Origin: JAEZKC01 sp046538945
GTDB lineage: Bacteria > Fibrobacterota > Chitinivibrionia > Chitinivibrionales > Chitinispirillaceae
Assembly: GCA_046538945.1 (NCBI GenBank)
Contig: JBKHHW010000011.1
Location: 1-39,702 of the forward strand
DNA length: 39,702 bases
Reading direction: 5' to 3'
Below the pieces are notes generated by a model. That model was not told the DNA's origin and ran no database searches. It saw nothing but the letters and a program-made list of their open reading frames with translations. A program made the translations under genes and the position numbers. Below are positions 16,806 through 26,280 of the stretch, piece by piece (the first letter of the stretch is position 1; every line of letters starts with the position of its first letter).

Positions 16806-19800
16806 ATGAGAAAAAAATTAACCGTACCAGCATTATTCTGCCTCGCAGCTCTGCTTCTGAGCTGCGCGGTGCAGCTCAAGCCCTCTGGAGGCCAGGTCAG
16901 TGATTCAAAAGCTGTCACCACCTCCGCCTCATCCGCAGGAGGTGAAGAGGAGGTCGTCTACAAGTTCTTTGATGAAGCTTATGTTTCCGGAGGCTTCGAT
17001 TACGTCTACCCTGATGAATCCAAGGTGTTCATTCCTGAAGAGTCCGGAAAAAACGGCGAGGTTGCTCTCCAGTTCGACCTCGTTGCAGACGAATTTTCGG
17101 GCGGTTCAGTGTGCCTCTGGAACCTTCTGTACGACATGCGCCCCTACTATGCCGCAGGTGCTCTGGAGTTCTGGGTAAAGGGAAAGAATGGTGGAGAGAT
17201 AGCCTGGGCAGCTCTGGTTGATGATGAAAACACCGATGGAAAGAAGACTGTGGTCCGTCTGCCGATCAACAATTACGGCGGTATCACAGACGAGTGGACC
17301 AAGATAAGCATTCCTCTGGCGGATTTCGGTCAGAGAGGTGTGTTCTGGGATGCCAAGAAGAAAGTCGAAGTGCCCGAAAGATTTCAGTGGGACAAGGTCG
17401 CCGAGTTCCGGATGGAAATCAAAAAGAATGACAACAAGGAATTCCGGGTATGGGTTGACGATATCTTCATTGTAGCTAACAAGTATGAACCCAAGGAAAT
17501 CAAGGAAGTTGTCTACTGGGACGAACGGGAAGAGACCCTTGCCGATATCCCTGTATCGGAAAAACCTGAAGTAAGCGAACTGCACTCTTTCTTCAAAGAC
17601 AAAATGCCCGGCGGGTCATTCGCTTACGTCTATGGCGGCAAAACAGCCTACACCACCCAGCCCACCGAATCCGGCAGTGAGGTCTTCACCTCCTATATGG
17701 ACAACTCGGACTACTCCGGTGTCACGCTTGTTCACGGAAGCACTATCAATGCAGAAGGTCTGAAGAATTCCAGAGCCGGCGGACTTGCGTTCTGGGCAAA
17801 GGGTGCTCCCGATGTGAATTCGATTCATGTGGGGCTTCTGGATGATGAAAGCGATGGCAAAAAGGTTCAGACCAAATTGGTATTGGGCGATTATGGCAAG
17901 CTTGATACCACCTGGAAGTACTTCATGATCCCCATGCGCAAATTCAGCGATGAAGGCCGCTACTGGGATGAAGACAAGAAAGCCGAAGTACTCGGACAGG
18001 TCGACTGGACTAAAATTCAGGAATTGAGATTTTCTATCAATAAAGAAGAAAACAGGGTCAAAGAGGGCGAACCGGTGGCCTTTTATGTTGCCGACATTGC
18101 CTTCATTGAAGAAATTCCCGGTTATGTGGACCCTGAGGACTACTGGAATGCCTTCAAGTCCGATGCACCCGAAGTCCTGCTCCACGACTACGAAACAGAG
18201 CTGGACCGCAAAGTGGAGACGTCAACCGGTCCCAAATCAAAAGTCAAATACGAGTTTGTCAAATCAGATGCCGAAGGCGGCAGTGATAATGCTCTGAAGA
18301 TCGACTACAAGCTCGGTGACTGGGTGGATGTCATCTACAGCTACGAAAACAACGACCGCCCTAAAGAACACCGCGACTGGACAAAGCACTGGGGTCTTAA
18401 GTTCAACATGTATACCGAGAAGGCCTACCAGCCTCTTACCGTCCAGATTCAGGACTCTGGAAATGAAATTTTCGTGGCTGCTGCCGGAGGAACCAGAGGA
18501 TGGACCGAAATCATAGTCCCCTTCAAGGACTTCTCCAAATTCCCCTACTACCAACCGCCAGATGCTGAGCAGAACGGAAAGCTCGACCTTGACAACGTGC
18601 ACGTACTCGACTTCAAACCTGCCGGTGAGGGTTCCAAGGGTGTCATCAAGATCGACAACGTCCGCCTGACAAACGACAGGAAGGCCAAAGTCAAGGAGGT
18701 TCCTGAGCAGGTTGCCGTGAAGGTGACCGGTTCAGACAAAGTCATCACGGAAGATATCAACGAAGGTATTTTCGGTATCAATGCTGCACTGTGGGATGGA
18801 GACCTGCTCGCTCCTAAAACAGCCGAATACGTGAAAGCTGTAAACCACAAGGTTCTCCGTTATCCCGGTGGTCTGAGAGCCGATGATGATGACTGGGAAG
18901 ACGTTCTGAAGAAAAAGGACTGGATGGTCGACACTGACGAATTCCTGGAATTCTGCGAGCAGACCAACACCACTCCTATGATCACAGTCAATTTCGGTAA
19001 GGGTACACCGGAAAAGGCCGCCGCATGGGTGCATCACGTCAACAAGGTTAAAAAAGCCAACGTGAAGTACTGGGAAGTAGGTAACGAGCTTTACGGTGAC
19101 TGGCATCCTTACCAGTGCTCTGCTGAAGAATACGGCAAGAGAGCCGCCGAGTTCATCAAACAAATGAAAGCGGTTGACCCCTCCATCCTGGTTACAGTGG
19201 TATGGGTGCTTGAGGGCGAATGGAACAAAACCGTTTTCGAGTACACGAAAGATCTTGCTGACGGTGTGAACGTTCACCACTATCCTCAGCATGCCGGTCA
19301 GGAAAACGATGCCGGTCTGCTCGCAGCACCTCAAACTCTGGACGAAATTCTGCCCGGAGTTAAGGAACAGACCAAGAAGTACGGCAACCCTGATAAAGAT
19401 TACGAGATCTGGCTTACAGAGTGGAACTCGGTTGATTTCGAACCCGGCCCTCAGACTCTGACCATCGTGAACGGTCTGTTTGTAGCCGATTACCTTGGTA
19501 CACTGACAAAGCACAATATCGAGCAGGCGTCATACTGGGACATTCACAATGACGTCACTGTCCAGGGTGGAGATTACGGATACCTCTCACGCACAGGTGC
19601 TCCTGATGGTGACAATGTACCCAGACCTTCCTACTGGACATTCAAAATGGCCAGCGAGAGTCTTGGACGCAAGAAGCTGCTTGAATCGTCCACAGACGAG
19701 ACCAATGTTACCTCCTACCTGAGCGAGGATGGTAAAAAGTCTCTGATGCTTGTTAACAAGTTTCCCAAGACCAAAGCCGAAACAACGATCGACATCCCCG

Positions 19801-19940
19801 GTTTCTCCGGCAAAGCTACTCTGAAGCAGCTTACTGCCGAAAGCGGCCAGAAGGGACCGAGCACAAAGACGATCGATGTAAAACCCGGTATGAAAATCAC
19901 TTTACCGGCTTACTCACTGACGACAATCACTCTGAACTAG
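16806..19940 (+). CDS. Surface lipoprotein glycoside hydrolase, GH51-like, with three CBM-like modules
   Basis: 1044 aa. The N-terminus has a lipoprotein signal ending LLLSC-AVQ (Cys20), so it is probably anchored in the outer membrane. Two homologous beta-sandwich modules follow (about 45-225 and 255-440, both with a W-V/A-KG core and WDxxKKxEV loops, CBM30-like), then a CBM11-like module (about 455-630). The catalytic part (about 636-1044) is a clan GH-A barrel: RYPGGLRADDDDW, acid/base Glu761 in WEVGNEL, nucleophile Glu872 in WLTEWN, and a small C-terminal beta domain. This layout resembles the Fibrobacter succinogenes EGF/Cel51A type, an endoglucanase of GH51; arabinofuranosidase activity is the main alternative. 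GGAG follows the previous stop, 11 nt before ATG 16806. A strong terminator follows the gene. Confidence 0.8.
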   Translation: MRKKLTVPALFCLAALLLSCAVQLKPSGGQVSDSKAVTTSASSAGGEEEVVYKFFDEAYVSGGFDYVYPDESKVFIPEESGKNGEVALQFDLVADEFSGGSVCLWNLLYDMRPYYAAGALEFWVKGKNGGEIAWAALVDDENTDGKKTVVRLPINNYGGITDEWTKISIPLADFGQRGVFWDAKKKVEVPERFQWDKVAEFRMEIKKNDNKEFRVWVDDIFIVANKYEPKEIKEVVYWDEREETLADIPVSEKPEVSELHSFFKDKMPGGSFAYVYGGKTAYTTQPTESGSEVFTSYMDNSDYSGVTLVHGSTINAEGLKNSRAGGLAFWAKGAPDVNSIHVGLLDDESDGKKVQTKLVLGDYGKLDTTWKYFMIPMRKFSDEGRYWDEDKKAEVLGQVDWTKIQELRFSINKEENRVKEGEPVAFYVADIAFIEEIPGYVDPEDYWNAFKSDAPEVLLHDYETELDRKVETSTGPKSKVKYEFVKSDAEGGSDNALKIDYKLGDWVDVIYSYENNDRPKEHRDWTKHWGLKFNMYTEKAYQPLTVQIQDSGNEIFVAAAGGTRGWTEIIVPFKDFSKFPYYQPPDAEQNGKLDLDNVHVLDFKPAGEGSKGVIKIDNVRLTNDRKAKVKEVPEQVAVKVTGSDKVITEDINEGIFGINAALWDGDLLAPKTAEYVKAVNHKVLRYPGGLRADDDDWEDVLKKKDWMVDTDEFLEFCEQTNTTPMITVNFGKGTPEKAAAWVHHVNKVKKANVKYWEVGNELYGDWHPYQCSAEEYGKRAAEFIKQMKAVDPSILVTVVWVLEGEWNKTVFEYTKDLADGVNVHHYPQHAGQENDAGLLAAPQTLDEILPGVKEQTKKYGNPDKDYEIWLTEWNSVDFEPGPQTLTIVNGLFVADYLGTLTKHNIEQASYWDIHNDVTVQGGDYGYLSRTGAPDGDNVPRPSYWTFKMASESLGRKKLLESSTDETNVTSYLSEDGKKSLMLVNKFPKTKAETTIDIPGFSGKATLKQLTAESGQKGPSTKTIDVKPGMKITLPAYSLTTITLN

Positions 19941-19964
19941 TTTCATCGGAGTTTTTAAGTCCCG

Positions 19965-19996
19965 AAGGCGGCAGTTCTAAACTGCCGCCTTTTTTG
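19965..19996 (+). terminator. Rho-independent terminator after the GH51 gene
   Basis: A perfect 12-bp stem (AAGGCGGCAGTT with AACTGCCGCCTT), 3-nt loop and T-run. It ends the 12358-19940 transcription unit. Confidence 0.93.
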
Positions 19997-20077
19997 TTTC
20001 AGAGCCCCCGTTTAGGATAAAATTTTCAAAACCCGGCGAGGCCGACCACTGCCCGATTCCGGAATCATGATATGCTG

Positions 20078-20107
20078 TTTACGGATCATTAGGCAGTAAC
20101 ATATATT
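20078..20107 (+). promoter_or_regulatory. Sigma-70-like promoter candidate for cellobiose phosphorylase
   Basis: TTTACG (20078-20083), 18-bp spacer, TATATT (20102-20107), about 50 nt before the ATG. With the strong terminator just upstream, it suggests the phosphorylase gene has its own transcript. Confidence 0.4.
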
Positions 20108-20158
20108 ATAAGGTTCCAAAAGTGCCAGAAACCCTTAAACTTCAGGAGTACGCTTTAT

Positions 20159-22594
20159 ATGAAATTCGGATATTTCGATGATGCAAATAGGGAGTACGTG
20201 ATCACTACTCCTCAGACCCCCTATCCCTGGATCAACTATCTGGGCAACCAGGATTTCTTCTCTCTTATCTCCAACACCGCCGGCGGCTACTGCTTCTATA
20301 AAGATGCCCGGCTCCGCCGCATTCTTCGCTACAGATACAACGATGTACCCATAGATGGCAACGGACGATATTTTTACATCAAAGAGGGCGATGACTTCTG
20401 GTCCCCCGGATGGAAACCGGTAAAGCGCGGCCTGACCGATTACCAATGCCGCCACGGAATGGGCTACACCAAAATTAAAGGTACACGCAACGGTCTTTCC
20501 GCCGAAGTTCTTTATTTCGTTCCGCTAAATTTCAACGGGGAAGTCCATAAAGTCACTCTGACCAACACGACAGACAAAGAAAAGAAATTCACTCTGTTTT
20601 CAATGGTTGAATTCTGTCTGTGGAACGCCTATGATGACATGACCAACTTTCAGCGCAATCTCAACACCGGTGAAGTCGAGGTCGACGGGTCAACCATTTA
20701 CCACAAGACAGAATACCGCGAACGCAGAAACCATTATTCTTTCTACACGGTAAACAGACAACTGAGCGGTTTCGACACTGACAGAGAAAGTTTCATCGGT
20801 CGATACAACGGTTATGACAACCCGGATGTTGTTCTGGACGGGCAGTCCAAGAATTCCGTTGCAGACGGATGGTCACCAATCGCCTCTCAGAGCCTCAATA
20901 TCACCCTCGCCCCTAAGGAATCCACAGAGCTTGTCTTCGTGCTGGGATATGTGGAAAATGACGAAAATGAAAAGTGGGAAGCTCCGGGAGTGATGAACAA
21001 GACAAAAGCAAAAGAGATGATTCAGCAGTTTTCAACCTCCTCTGCTGCCGATAAAGCCCTGGGGGAACTGAAAACATTCTGGGATGACCTTCTGTCGCGC
21101 TACACAGTAAAGAGCAGTGATGAGAAGCTCGACAGAATGGTGAACATATGGAACCAGTACCAGTGCATTGTCACCTTCAACCTGTCCCGCAGCGCCTCCT
21201 ATTTCGAGTCGGGAATCGGTCGCGGTATGGGATTCAGAGATTCAAACCAGGATATCGGCGGTTTCGTGCACCAGCTGCCCGACAGAGCCCGTCAGAGGAT
21301 AATCGATCTGGCCTCCACCCAGTTTGAAGACGGAGGAGCATATCATCAGTATCAGCCTCTGACCAAAAAGGGCAATAATGAGATAGGCGGCGATTTCAAT
21401 GATGATCCGCTCTGGCTCATTTACTCCACCGCTTCATATATCAAGGAGACAGGCGACTGGAAGATCCTTGAGGAGCAGGTGCCTTTCGATAACGACCCAG
21501 CCAAGGCCAAACCGCTTCTGGACCACCTTACAGCCTCCTTTTATCATGTGGTGAACAATCTCGGTCCTCACGGCCTTCCTCTTATCGGAAGAGCCGACTG
21601 GAACGACTGTCTCAATCTCAACTGCTTCTCCACCACCCCCGATGAATCGTTTCAGACCTGCACCAGCAAAGATGGAAAAACCGCCGAATCGGTGCTCATC
21701 GCGGGGATGTTTGCCTGTATCGGCAGAGATTACGTGAAAATTCTGGAAAATCTGGGCAAGGGGAAAGAAGCTTCGGAAGCGACAGGCCATATCGAAAAGA
21801 TGAAGAAAACCATCCTTGATGCTGGGTGGGATGGAGAATGGTTTGTGAGAGCCTATGACGATCATCAGAACAAGATCGGATCAAAGGAAAACGATGAAGG
21901 CAAAATCTTCATCGAATCACAGGGGTTCTGTGTCATGGCCGAAGTAGGTGTGGAGAGTGGACAGGCAGCAAAGGCACTTGAATCCGCACGTAAGTATCTG
22001 GATTCGGACCACGGTCTGGTGCTGGTCAATCCTCCCTACACCAAATACCACGTGGAACTGGGCGAAATCAGTTCATACCCTCCGGGCTACAAGGAAAATG
22101 CGGGAATTTTCTGTCACAACAACCCATGGGTGATAATCGGAGAAACCATTCTGGGCCAGGGCGATCACGCTTTCAAGCACTACAGCCAGATCGCGCCGGC
22201 TTACCGCGAAGAAATTAGTGAGCTTCACAGGATGGAGCCGTACGTGTACTCACAGATGATTGCGGGTAAAGATGCCACGAGGCACGGGGAAGCCAAGAAC
22301 TCCTGGCTCACCGGCACCGCTGCATGGAATTTCGTGACCGTCTCACAATGGATACTGGGAGTTCGCCCCGATTACGAAGGCCTTGTAATCGATCCCTGCA
22401 TCCCGGCAGACTGGAACGGGTTCACCGTGACCAGAAAGTTCCGCGGTGCAACCTACAAAATAACAGTAAAGAACCCCTCTCATGTCTGCAAAGGTGTCAA
22501 GAGCCTGACCGTTGATAACGAGAAGGTTGAGGGCAATACAGTTCCCGTGTTCACAGACGGCAAAGAGCATATTGTCGAGGTGGTGATGGGCTGA
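20159..22594 (+). CDS. Cellobiose phosphorylase, GH94
   Basis: GH94 cellobiose phosphorylase (EC 2.4.1.20) splits cellobiose with phosphate into glucose 1-phosphate and glucose in the cytoplasm, saving one ATP. The 811-aa length equals that of well-known clostridial and Cellulomonas enzymes, and near-diagnostic blocks are present: an N-terminus beginning MKFGYFDDANREYVIT, WINYLGNQDFFSLISNTAGG, GMGFRDSNQDIGGFVH, YHQYQPLTKKGNNEIG, and the catalytic general-acid Asp483 in RADWNDCLNLNCFS. There is no signal peptide. AGGAG lies 10 nt before ATG 20159. The match to clostridial-type enzymes as I remember them is very close, which may reflect transfer. It is flanked by terminators, so it is monocistronic and convergent with the GH9 gene. 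Confidence 0.95.
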   Translation: MKFGYFDDANREYVITTPQTPYPWINYLGNQDFFSLISNTAGGYCFYKDARLRRILRYRYNDVPIDGNGRYFYIKEGDDFWSPGWKPVKRGLTDYQCRHGMGYTKIKGTRNGLSAEVLYFVPLNFNGEVHKVTLTNTTDKEKKFTLFSMVEFCLWNAYDDMTNFQRNLNTGEVEVDGSTIYHKTEYRERRNHYSFYTVNRQLSGFDTDRESFIGRYNGYDNPDVVLDGQSKNSVADGWSPIASQSLNITLAPKESTELVFVLGYVENDENEKWEAPGVMNKTKAKEMIQQFSTSSAADKALGELKTFWDDLLSRYTVKSSDEKLDRMVNIWNQYQCIVTFNLSRSASYFESGIGRGMGFRDSNQDIGGFVHQLPDRARQRIIDLASTQFEDGGAYHQYQPLTKKGNNEIGGDFNDDPLWLIYSTASYIKETGDWKILEEQVPFDNDPAKAKPLLDHLTASFYHVVNNLGPHGLPLIGRADWNDCLNLNCFSTTPDESFQTCTSKDGKTAESVLIAGMFACIGRDYVKILENLGKGKEASEATGHIEKMKKTILDAGWDGEWFVRAYDDHQNKIGSKENDEGKIFIESQGFCVMAEVGVESGQAAKALESARKYLDSDHGLVLVNPPYTKYHVELGEISSYPPGYKENAGIFCHNNPWVIIGETILGQGDHAFKHYSQIAPAYREEISELHRMEPYVYSQMIAGKDATRHGEAKNSWLTGTAAWNFVTVSQWILGVRPDYEGLVIDPCIPADWNGFTVTRKFRGATYKITVKNPSHVCKGVKSLTVDNEKVEGNTVPVFTDGKEHIVEVVMG

Positions 22595-22615
22595 AGCTGA
22601 GTCTTAGCTGTTTTT

Positions 22616-22646
22616 AAAAGCCGGTGCTGAGAATGCATCGGCTTTT
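22616..22646. terminator. Terminator between convergent GH94 and GH9 genes
   Basis: A 12-bp stem (AAAAGCCGGTGC with GCATCGGCTTTT, one G-T wobble) with flanking A and T runs, able to stop transcripts from either side. Confidence 0.72.
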
Positions 22647-22673
22647 CCGTTTTGGGATTACTCCTGCATTCAA

Positions 22674-24251
22674 TTATGATTCAGCTTTACCAACCATTTC
22701 CCAGAGAAAAGCCGAGAGGGCGTAAACCATTGCCCCGTTCCAGTTGATCGCTATTTCATTTGTTCTGAAGTCACTGGAATCATCCTTCCAGTCTCCCGCA
22801 TTCTCGCATGGTCCTCCAACCAGATACCCGGGCCAGGCCTTCCGGTCTGAAATGGAACGTCTGCAGTGAGGATTCTGAGGTGGATTGTACCCCACTCCAG
22901 TCACAAAGGAACGGCCATAACTGTTTCTCCCCAGCAAATATCCCAGGGCCTCTTCACCCGCGTGCATGTACTTTTCATCACCTGTGATTCTGAACGCGGC
23001 ATAAAGCGTGTGAACTGTACCGGCAACAGTTCCGGTCGATCCCCAATTGTAGAAATCTCCCAATGTACGGCCGTACCCGTGGCTTCGGCTGTTCTCAACT
23101 AGTTTATCGGCGATCTCGACCAGACTCTTCCTGACGTTTGAAACCAAACAGTTGTCTTTACCATCACGAGCAGACAGAAGATAGGTCAGCATTCCCAGAT
23201 TGGTGACATCATACCACGTGAGCTGCTCTTTCACCGAAGATCCCGATGCTCTCCTTTGGAAATCATCCAGATACTCCTTCTCACCGGTGGTTTCCCACAT
23301 CTCCGCGGCTGCCCAGAGCCTGATGTCACAGTCCTCTGTTTTATAGGAGCCGGTTTGGAAACCGGACTGGTCGGCGTAGACATTCTTCTGCTCTCCGCCT
23401 AGCAGATCATAGCTCAGTTGAGCAGCCCTGATGCAGTTTTGAGAATAGGCGGTGTCAAAAGGTTCATAAATGCGGGCAGCCTGAGCCATCATGGCTACAA
23501 AGCTCGCCGTCGCAGATGTGCTCCAGGGTACAAAGTACCTTTTTTCCTTTTCCTCTTCGGGCATTATTCCACCGCAGAATTTCCGGGCCGACATCTTGTG
23601 AGAAACCCTGCCGTCCGGAAACTGCATCTTGAAAACCCAATCAAGATTCCATTTGATCTCCAGAAGATACTGAGGGATGTCACCTTTTGGGACACTTTGC
23701 AGATCGACTCCGCTTATCGCGGTCCCGAAATGCTCCCACGCTTTGAGCATAAGCCCGACTGTAACACCGGAATTCACCACATATTTATTGTAATCCCCCG
23801 CGTCGTGCCACCCCCCGGTACCCTCCTTTTTTGCATCTTCGCCATTGAAAAAATCAGTGCAGCCGTCATCCGTATGACATTCTCCGTGAGAGTATTCAAC
23901 ACCATTATGCACAGCCGATACAGAACAGCCGCAACGCCACAGATACATCCCAAGCATGACCGTCCTGAAGGGCTCCGTGTACAGATCAACTGCGATTCTG
24001 AAATCGACGGAACGCCCTGCCTCAGGCACCTCTATGTAAAAGGTGCCCGTTTCGGTCAGAGGTGAAAAATCAACTACCCACAACTGTTCTGCCGTATCAT
24101 CATTATAGACAGTTTCAGCAGACCCGGAAAACACTACCCTGTCATCGTTAGCGGTCCTGACACTGAACTGAGTACAGGCTTTCGCTACAGTTGCTCTTTT
24201 AGGAGACCGGGGAAGGAAACCTGCTGAATTCAACCTGATAAGTGAACTCAC
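22674..24251 (-). CDS. GH9 glycoside hydrolase without signal peptide, probably cytoplasmic cellodextrinase
   Basis: 525 aa from GTG 24251. An N-terminal Ig-like CelD_N domain (IRLNSAGFLPRSPKRATV...) is followed by the (alpha/alpha)6 barrel. The catalytic Asp pair is Asp150/Asp153 in GGWHDAGDYNKYV and the general acid is Glu499 in RTNEIAINWNGAMVYAL. The frame stays open to a TTG at 24305, but a promoter at 24308-24336 would start transcription near 24300, and AAGGG lies 8 nt before GTG 24251; both favour the short form. The short form has no signal peptide and even the long form has a poor one, so the enzyme is likely intracellular. Intracellular GH9 enzymes next to GH94 and Dpp-type importers are known from Vibrio-type chito-/cello-oligosaccharide clusters. 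Probable role: trimming imported cellodextrins; glucosaminidase is the alternative. Confidence 0.85.
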   Translation of the reverse strand: MSSLIRLNSAGFLPRSPKRATVAKACTQFSVRTANDDRVVFSGSAETVYNDDTAEQLWVVDFSPLTETGTFYIEVPEAGRSVDFRIAVDLYTEPFRTVMLGMYLWRCGCSVSAVHNGVEYSHGECHTDDGCTDFFNGEDAKKEGTGGWHDAGDYNKYVVNSGVTVGLMLKAWEHFGTAISGVDLQSVPKGDIPQYLLEIKWNLDWVFKMQFPDGRVSHKMSARKFCGGIMPEEEKEKRYFVPWSTSATASFVAMMAQAARIYEPFDTAYSQNCIRAAQLSYDLLGGEQKNVYADQSGFQTGSYKTEDCDIRLWAAAEMWETTGEKEYLDDFQRRASGSSVKEQLTWYDVTNLGMLTYLLSARDGKDNCLVSNVRKSLVEIADKLVENSRSHGYGRTLGDFYNWGSTGTVAGTVHTLYAAFRITGDEKYMHAGEEALGYLLGRNSYGRSFVTGVGYNPPQNPHCRRSISDRKAWPGYLVGGPCENAGDWKDDSSDFRTNEIAINWNGAMVYALSAFLWEMVGKAES

Positions 24252-24298
24252 TTTACACGCCCTTTTTATGAACAGAGGATATGAAATCACTACCAAAA

Positions 24299-24315
24299 GA
24301 TACAATTATTGTATC
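24299..24315. promoter_or_regulatory. 17-bp palindromic operator candidate over the GH9 promoter
   Basis: GATACAAT-T-ATTGTATC is a perfect 8-bp inverted repeat about a single central base. It overlaps the -10 element and the expected transcription start of the minus-strand GH9 gene, the place a repressor would bind. No matching copy was noticed elsewhere. Confidence 0.5.
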
Positions 24316-24336
24316 CGGTTGAAAACACGGCTTCAA
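24308..24336 (-). promoter_or_regulatory. Sigma-70-like promoter of the intracellular GH9 gene
   Basis: Minus strand: -35 TTGAAG (24331-24336), 17-bp spacer, -10 TACAAT (24308-24313). The start would lie near 24300, downstream of the TTG codon at 24305 and upstream of the GTG start. Confidence 0.55.
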
Positions 24337-24402
24337 AGCAGGTCGACCAGCTTTATGCGGCAAGTTACTCAAGTTTTATAAAAACATGGAAGAGTTCTGA
24401 TC

Positions 24403-26280
24403 TCAGGGGAGCTTTTCCAGTGCGGAGACAAACTTCTTTTTATTGAGATTATCCCTCATAATGATCGGTTCCCGCGGAGAATCGGCCGGGAAAATTGCCA
24501 GAAACGGAACACTGCGGGATCCGAGATGATGCAGAAGGCTCTGAGCCGCCTCATTGGGGTGAGTCAGATCCGCGGTCATCAGCACGACACCCTTTTCATC
24601 GTACAGAGATTTCGCCTCGCTGCTTTCAAGAACTGTCGCCTTGTTCACATGACAGCTTGTACACCAGGCGGCAGTGAAATTGAGCACCACATTCCTTTTC
24701 TCTTCATGAGCAGCTTTCAGAGCCTCAGGTGCGAACTCCTGCCAGTCTGTTTCAGATTTGACTGCGACAGCTGAAGTCGGGGATGATGCATGGGCCGGCA
24801 GATATTTGACTGAGGCAAACACTCCGGCAGCAGCCAACGCCAGGGCTATCACCCCGACCGCGACGCGCTTTTCAAGCGCAGTCCCGAAGGGAGCGAACCT
24901 TTTGTTTACTCCTGCGGCAAACGCAAGACTGAGACAGATTCCAACCGTGCTCACCACAAGTTCAGAACTCAGTCCGGTCATGAGGTGAACGGCAAAAGCC
25001 AGGAGAAAAAAGCCCATCACGTGTTTGAAATCCTCCATCCACTTCCCGGGCTTGGGAAGCAGTGCGAGAATACGACGGCTGGATGAAAGAAGAACGTAGG
25101 GCAGCGCCATACCGATTCCGATCATGGTGAAAATCAGAAATATCACCGCCGGACTCTGAAGCAGCGCCCAGGCAAGCAGCGCCCCCAGAAACGGACCGCC
25201 GCAGGGAGTGGCCAGAACCGTTGCCACAGCACCTTTGAGAAATTCACCGGTCAACCCGCTTCCCTTCCGCTCAAGATTTGAAACACCCGAGGGCACTAAT
25301 ATGGTGTAGAAATCAAACATGCCCAGAGCAAAGAGAAAGACCAGTGCGATGATCAGCATCATTATACGCGGATTCTGGAACTGCTGTCCCCAGGAAAATC
25401 CGGCGAAAGCAGCCAGTGAAGCCAGAATCAAGAACACTGCCACTATACCCAGCGAAAAAATGATGCTTCGGAATACGGCCCGGCGTCTGGATTCCCCTGC
25501 CCCCTGGGCAAACGAAAGGACTCTGATTCCGAGCATCGGAAAGATGCAGGGGGTGATATTGAGTGCCAGACCGGCCAGAAAGGAAAACAGCAAAGCTGTC
25601 AGCAGGTTGAAACTTTTTTTCTCTTCCAGAGGGGAATAGGCCCATTGGACTTCTTCTACCGATTGGTTTTCAGCATTTTCGGATTCCTCAAACAGATCCG
25701 GAGATTCCGAAAAAATGTCGGGCTGACCTTTGGGTTCTCCCCCCACTCTGAAGTCCATTTTTTCTGAGGACTTCAGTTGCTTACCTAATTCAGATACCCC
25801 CCCAAAAGATCGGGGTGAATCAGCATCCGGTTTTACCGGAACCGAAAACTCCAATGTTTTCCCAACCGGAATGCACGAATTTTGGCAGACAAGGCCATCC
25901 ATGGTGATAGTCCCTTTAACAGAACCGCTCTCAGCCGTTACAACACCCTTCAGAAAAAAACAGGCCTCTTTTTTATAAGCCCACACCCAGTCTCCGAAGG
26001 GGGGCTGGTATTTCAGAGGAGCGCTCTTGCGGGCCTCAACCCAGCGGATATTTTCATTCTCTTCAGCCGTAAGAAGAAAGGGTTTACCGATTCCGGGCCC
26101 AAGCGGGTTTGAATAAAGGTGATAATTGTCCGGTATGACCGCTTTCACTCCCAGAATGACCGTGTCGTTGGGAGCATACTCGGATTTATCCGCCTGAAGA
26201 GAAAATGTGGGCATCTGAGCGGATGGTGAATATATCAAAGTAATCAGAAACAGCGGTAACAGCGAGACAGCAGTTTTCAT
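24403..26280 (-). CDS. dsbD: Thiol:disulfide interchange protein, DsbD family
   Basis: 625 aa from ATG 26280, where KTAVSLLPLFLITLIYSPSAQ is a signal peptide and AAAGG lies 7 nt upstream. DsbD carries electrons from cytoplasmic thioredoxin through the inner membrane to periplasmic partners. Domains in order: an N-terminal periplasmic beta domain with the redox Cys pair in VCQNSCIPVG; eight-helix membrane domain with the functional cysteines in NITPCIFPML and ATPCGGPFLG; C-terminal thioredoxin-like domain with CTSC (Cys540, Cys543) in FTAAWCTSCHVNKATV. It lies between GH genes but has no evident link to them beyond helping fold Cys-containing exported enzymes. Stop codon is 151 nt before the GH9 gene start, and the two may be separately transcribed. 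Confidence 0.9.
   Translation of the reverse strand: MKTAVSLLPLFLITLIYSPSAQMPTFSLQADKSEYAPNDTVILGVKAVIPDNYHLYSNPLGPGIGKPFLLTAEENENIRWVEARKSAPLKYQPPFGDWVWAYKKEACFFLKGVVTAESGSVKGTITMDGLVCQNSCIPVGKTLEFSVPVKPDADSPRSFGGVSELGKQLKSSEKMDFRVGGEPKGQPDIFSESPDLFEESENAENQSVEEVQWAYSPLEEKKSFNLLTALLFSFLAGLALNITPCIFPMLGIRVLSFAQGAGESRRRAVFRSIIFSLGIVAVFLILASLAAFAGFSWGQQFQNPRIMMLIIALVFLFALGMFDFYTILVPSGVSNLERKGSGLTGEFLKGAVATVLATPCGGPFLGALLAWALLQSPAVIFLIFTMIGIGMALPYVLLSSSRRILALLPKPGKWMEDFKHVMGFFLLAFAVHLMTGLSSELVVSTVGICLSLAFAAGVNKRFAPFGTALEKRVAVGVIALALAAAGVFASVKYLPAHASSPTSAVAVKSETDWQEFAPEALKAAHEEKRNVVLNFTAAWCTSCHVNKATVLESSEAKSLYDEKGVVLMTADLTHPNEAAQSLLHHLGSRSVPFLAIFPADSPREPIIMRDNLNKKKFVSALEKLP

Noticed and set aside
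18732..19514. 260-codon minus-strand ORF
   Set aside because: Shadow of the GH51 catalytic domain without any domain match of its own.
24252..24305. 18-codon N-terminal extension of the intracellular GH9 from TTG
   Set aside because: A promoter with its -10 at 24308-24313 would start the transcript near 24300, so this TTG would not be in the mRNA; the GTG at 24251 has the better ribosome site.
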